From: Chloroflexota bacterium | Lineage (GTDB): Bacteria > Chloroflexota > Anaerolineae > Promineifilales > Promineifilaceae | Assembly (NCBI GenBank): GCA_020353135.1 | Contig: CP070688.1 | Location: forward strand, 3,501,568-3,509,282 | Direction: 5' to 3' | Length of the DNA stretch: 7,715 bases | In this document: in pieces, positions 6,256 to 7,715 of the stretch | Position numbering within the stretch: the stretch's first letter is position 1 | How the letters are laid out: each line of letters begins with the position of its first letter | Translations under genes and position numbers: made by a program | The notes under the pieces: model-generated | Told to the model about the DNA's origin: nothing | Database searches by the model: none | The model's input: the letters and a program-made list of their open reading frames with translations, nothing else

Positions 6256-7715
6256 ATGGATAACTCTTCCGGCGCTACGATGACATCCAGGTCCGATCAG
6301 GCCGGCAACGCTCTAATTCGTGCCACCAGGGTCGTCTGGGCGCTCGTCTTCATCCTGTTGCTAATCCTCGCCTTAGCCCCTCTTGCCGGTGGTGGTGCGG
6401 ATCAAGCCGTCGCCGGCGAATACCTGGTCGGCCTTGGTCAGCCGGCCGTGCCCTCGTATGCTTCCGGTAAATCATTCTTCATCTATCTGACAACGCTCCG
6501 CTACGCAGCCCTGGCCGTTTTCTGGCTGGTCGCCCTGCTGATCTTCTGGCGCCGGCCTGACGATTGGATAGCCGCGCTGGTCTCGTGGGTTTTGTTGCTT
6601 ATGCCATTTTCCCTGGTTCTTGGAGGCGAGGATGCGCCCTGGGAGACCATGCTCACCTTCCTTGGCATGGGCCTATTTCTGTTGCTGCTGTATATCTTTC
6701 CGGACGGCCGTTTTGTCCCGCGATCGCGCGCCGGCCGCTTCCTGCTCGTATCCATTCTCCTGGGGACACCCTTTCTGGCCCTCGCTCTGATAGCTGTACT
6801 GGGACTCGAATACCCGCCTGACGAACAAGGCTATTTCGCTTTCCTGTTTACCCTCGCCGCGGCAATCGCCTGCGGCGTCGCCAGCCAGGCCTACCGGTTC
6901 CGGTCCGTAGCCAGTTCCACAGAGCGCCAGCAGACGAGATGGGTTCTTTTTGGCCTGAGTGCGCAGCTGGTATGGATATTCTCGTGGTTACTCTTGGCCC
7001 TCTTACCCCTGGGTTTTATCGACGAGTCGATCTGGGCCCTGTTCACCCTCCACTTCAATGTGCTCGTGCCGCTCATGATCCCGGTTACCTTTGGCATGGC
7101 AATGTTGCGTGATGGGCTTTGGAACGTCGACCCGCTCGTCAATCGTTTGCTGGTCTATGCAGCGCTGACAGTCATTATCGTCGGCCTGTATATATTCATC
7201 GTCGGCGCGCTGAGTCTACTGTTCCAAAGCCGTGGGAGCTTGCTGGTCGCGCTCTTGGCCACCGGCGCTGTGGCCGTCATTTTTCAACCTCTCCGTGACC
7301 GGCTGCAAAAATCGGCCAACAGGCTCATGTATGGCGAGCGGGACGACCCGATCGGTATGTTGACCAGGTTGGCACAACAGCTCGAGACGGCCGACGATCC
7401 GGAATCGATATTGCTCAGCCTGGTCGAGACTGTGGCCGTTGCCCTAAAGTTCCCATACGTCGCTATCTGGCTGCCTGGAGAGGCCGATGGCGCCTGGACG
7501 GCGGTCGCCAGCGTGGGCCAGCGTCCGAATCGCGTTGAGTTGGTCCCCATCCGCCATGAGCATGAAGAGATCGGCCGCCTGGAGGTCGCTCCTCGCTCGC
7601 CTAGAGAAAAACTGGCCGAGGCGGACCGGCTGCTGCTGGCCAATATCGCCCAATTGGCGGCGACAACCATCCGCACCCTTGAGTTGAATGAGCAGTTGAA
7701 GCAGTCGCGCAGGCA
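6256..7715 (+). CDS. Multi-pass membrane GAF sensor, probable histidine kinase (N-terminal 486 residues; runs past window end)
   Basis: The frame is open from the ATG at 6256 to the last base, 486 codons, so the C-terminus is missing. Residues 1-345 hold about nine or ten membrane segments (near 27-45, 80-97, 105-122, 133-149, 162-184, 194-212, 228-253, 261-285, 297-321 and 327-344). A cytoplasmic FPDGRF motif (148-153) of the kind seen in such sensors is present. After the last helix comes QPLRDRLQKSANRLMYGERDDP (344-365), then a GAF-like domain at about 368-475 ending in a helical linker. Similar proteins usually continue into a HisKA_3/HATPase kinase of the NarL-partner class; that part is not visible here, so kinase activity is inferred. 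The ATG at 6256 has no Shine-Dalgarno but a -10-like TAGAAT eight bases upstream; an alternative ATG at 6280 also lacks one. The ligand is unknown. Confidence 0.85.
   Translation, partial: MDNSSGATMTSRSDQAGNALIRATRVVWALVFILLLILALAPLAGGGADQAVAGEYLVGLGQPAVPSYASGKSFFIYLTTLRYAALAVFWLVALLIFWRRPDDWIAALVSWVLLLMPFSLVLGGEDAPWETMLTFLGMGLFLLLLYIFPDGRFVPRSRAGRFLLVSILLGTPFLALALIAVLGLEYPPDEQGYFAFLFTLAAAIACGVASQAYRFRSVASSTERQQTRWVLFGLSAQLVWIFSWLLLALLPLGFIDESIWALFTLHFNVLVPLMIPVTFGMAMLRDGLWNVDPLVNRLLVYAALTVIIVGLYIFIVGALSLLFQSRGSLLVALLATGAVAVIFQPLRDRLQKSANRLMYGERDDPIGMLTRLAQQLETADDPESILLSLVETVAVALKFPYVAIWLPGEADGAWTAVASVGQRPNRVELVPIRHEHEEIGRLEVAPRSPREKLAEADRLLLANIAQLAATTIRTLELNEQLKQSRR

Overview
The window looks like a chromosomal segment of a moderately GC-rich bacterium. 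I tentatively suggest Chloroflexota (Anaerolineae-like). The basis is the style of the multi-pass-membrane/GAF sensor kinase at the right end, the many small membrane proteins without a familiar name, and the mix of Shine-Dalgarno-led starts with one apparently leaderless start. This is inference; there is no rRNA or other phylogenetic marker here. I see no tRNA, rRNA, CRISPR array, transposase, integrase or phage gene.

Left part, minus strand (1-1549): two tightly linked genes of unknown function. The upstream one (509-1549, 346 aa) has hydrophobic helices and an acidic, low-complexity tail. The downstream one begins 12 nt later at 496 and runs out of the window at base 1. Its ribosome binding site overlaps the stop codon of the first, so the pair is probably translationally coupled. 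A tandem 13-bp repeat lies between a candidate promoter and the start of the pair.

Middle part, minus strand (1845-4737): an adenosine-specific kinase family protein (1845-2330); a four-helix membrane protein of unknown function (2556-3089), preceded by a 16-bp GAAC-N4-GTTC dyad; and a galT/aminoacyl-tRNA-deacylase pair (4737-3203) whose stop and start codons overlap in TGATG. GalT (galactose-1-phosphate uridylyltransferase, Leloir pathway) is the most secure identification in the window.

Right part, plus strand (5063-7715): after a divergent 325-bp intergenic region come three co-directional genes with short gaps of 33 and 44 nt. They are a membrane protein built of ~60-residue internal repeats, a DUF6069-like four-helix membrane protein, and the N-terminal 486 residues of a multi-pass-membrane/GAF sensor, very likely a histidine kinase whose catalytic part lies beyond the window. 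The sensor gene lacks a Shine-Dalgarno but has a -10-like TAGAAT eight bases before its ATG, which fits leaderless expression.

The genes do not form one recognisable pathway. Most of the window is ordinary housekeeping and accessory sequence. The best candidate for something undescribed is the coupled unknown pair at the left end. The rest of the interest lies in small regulatory dyads and repeats in the gaps.
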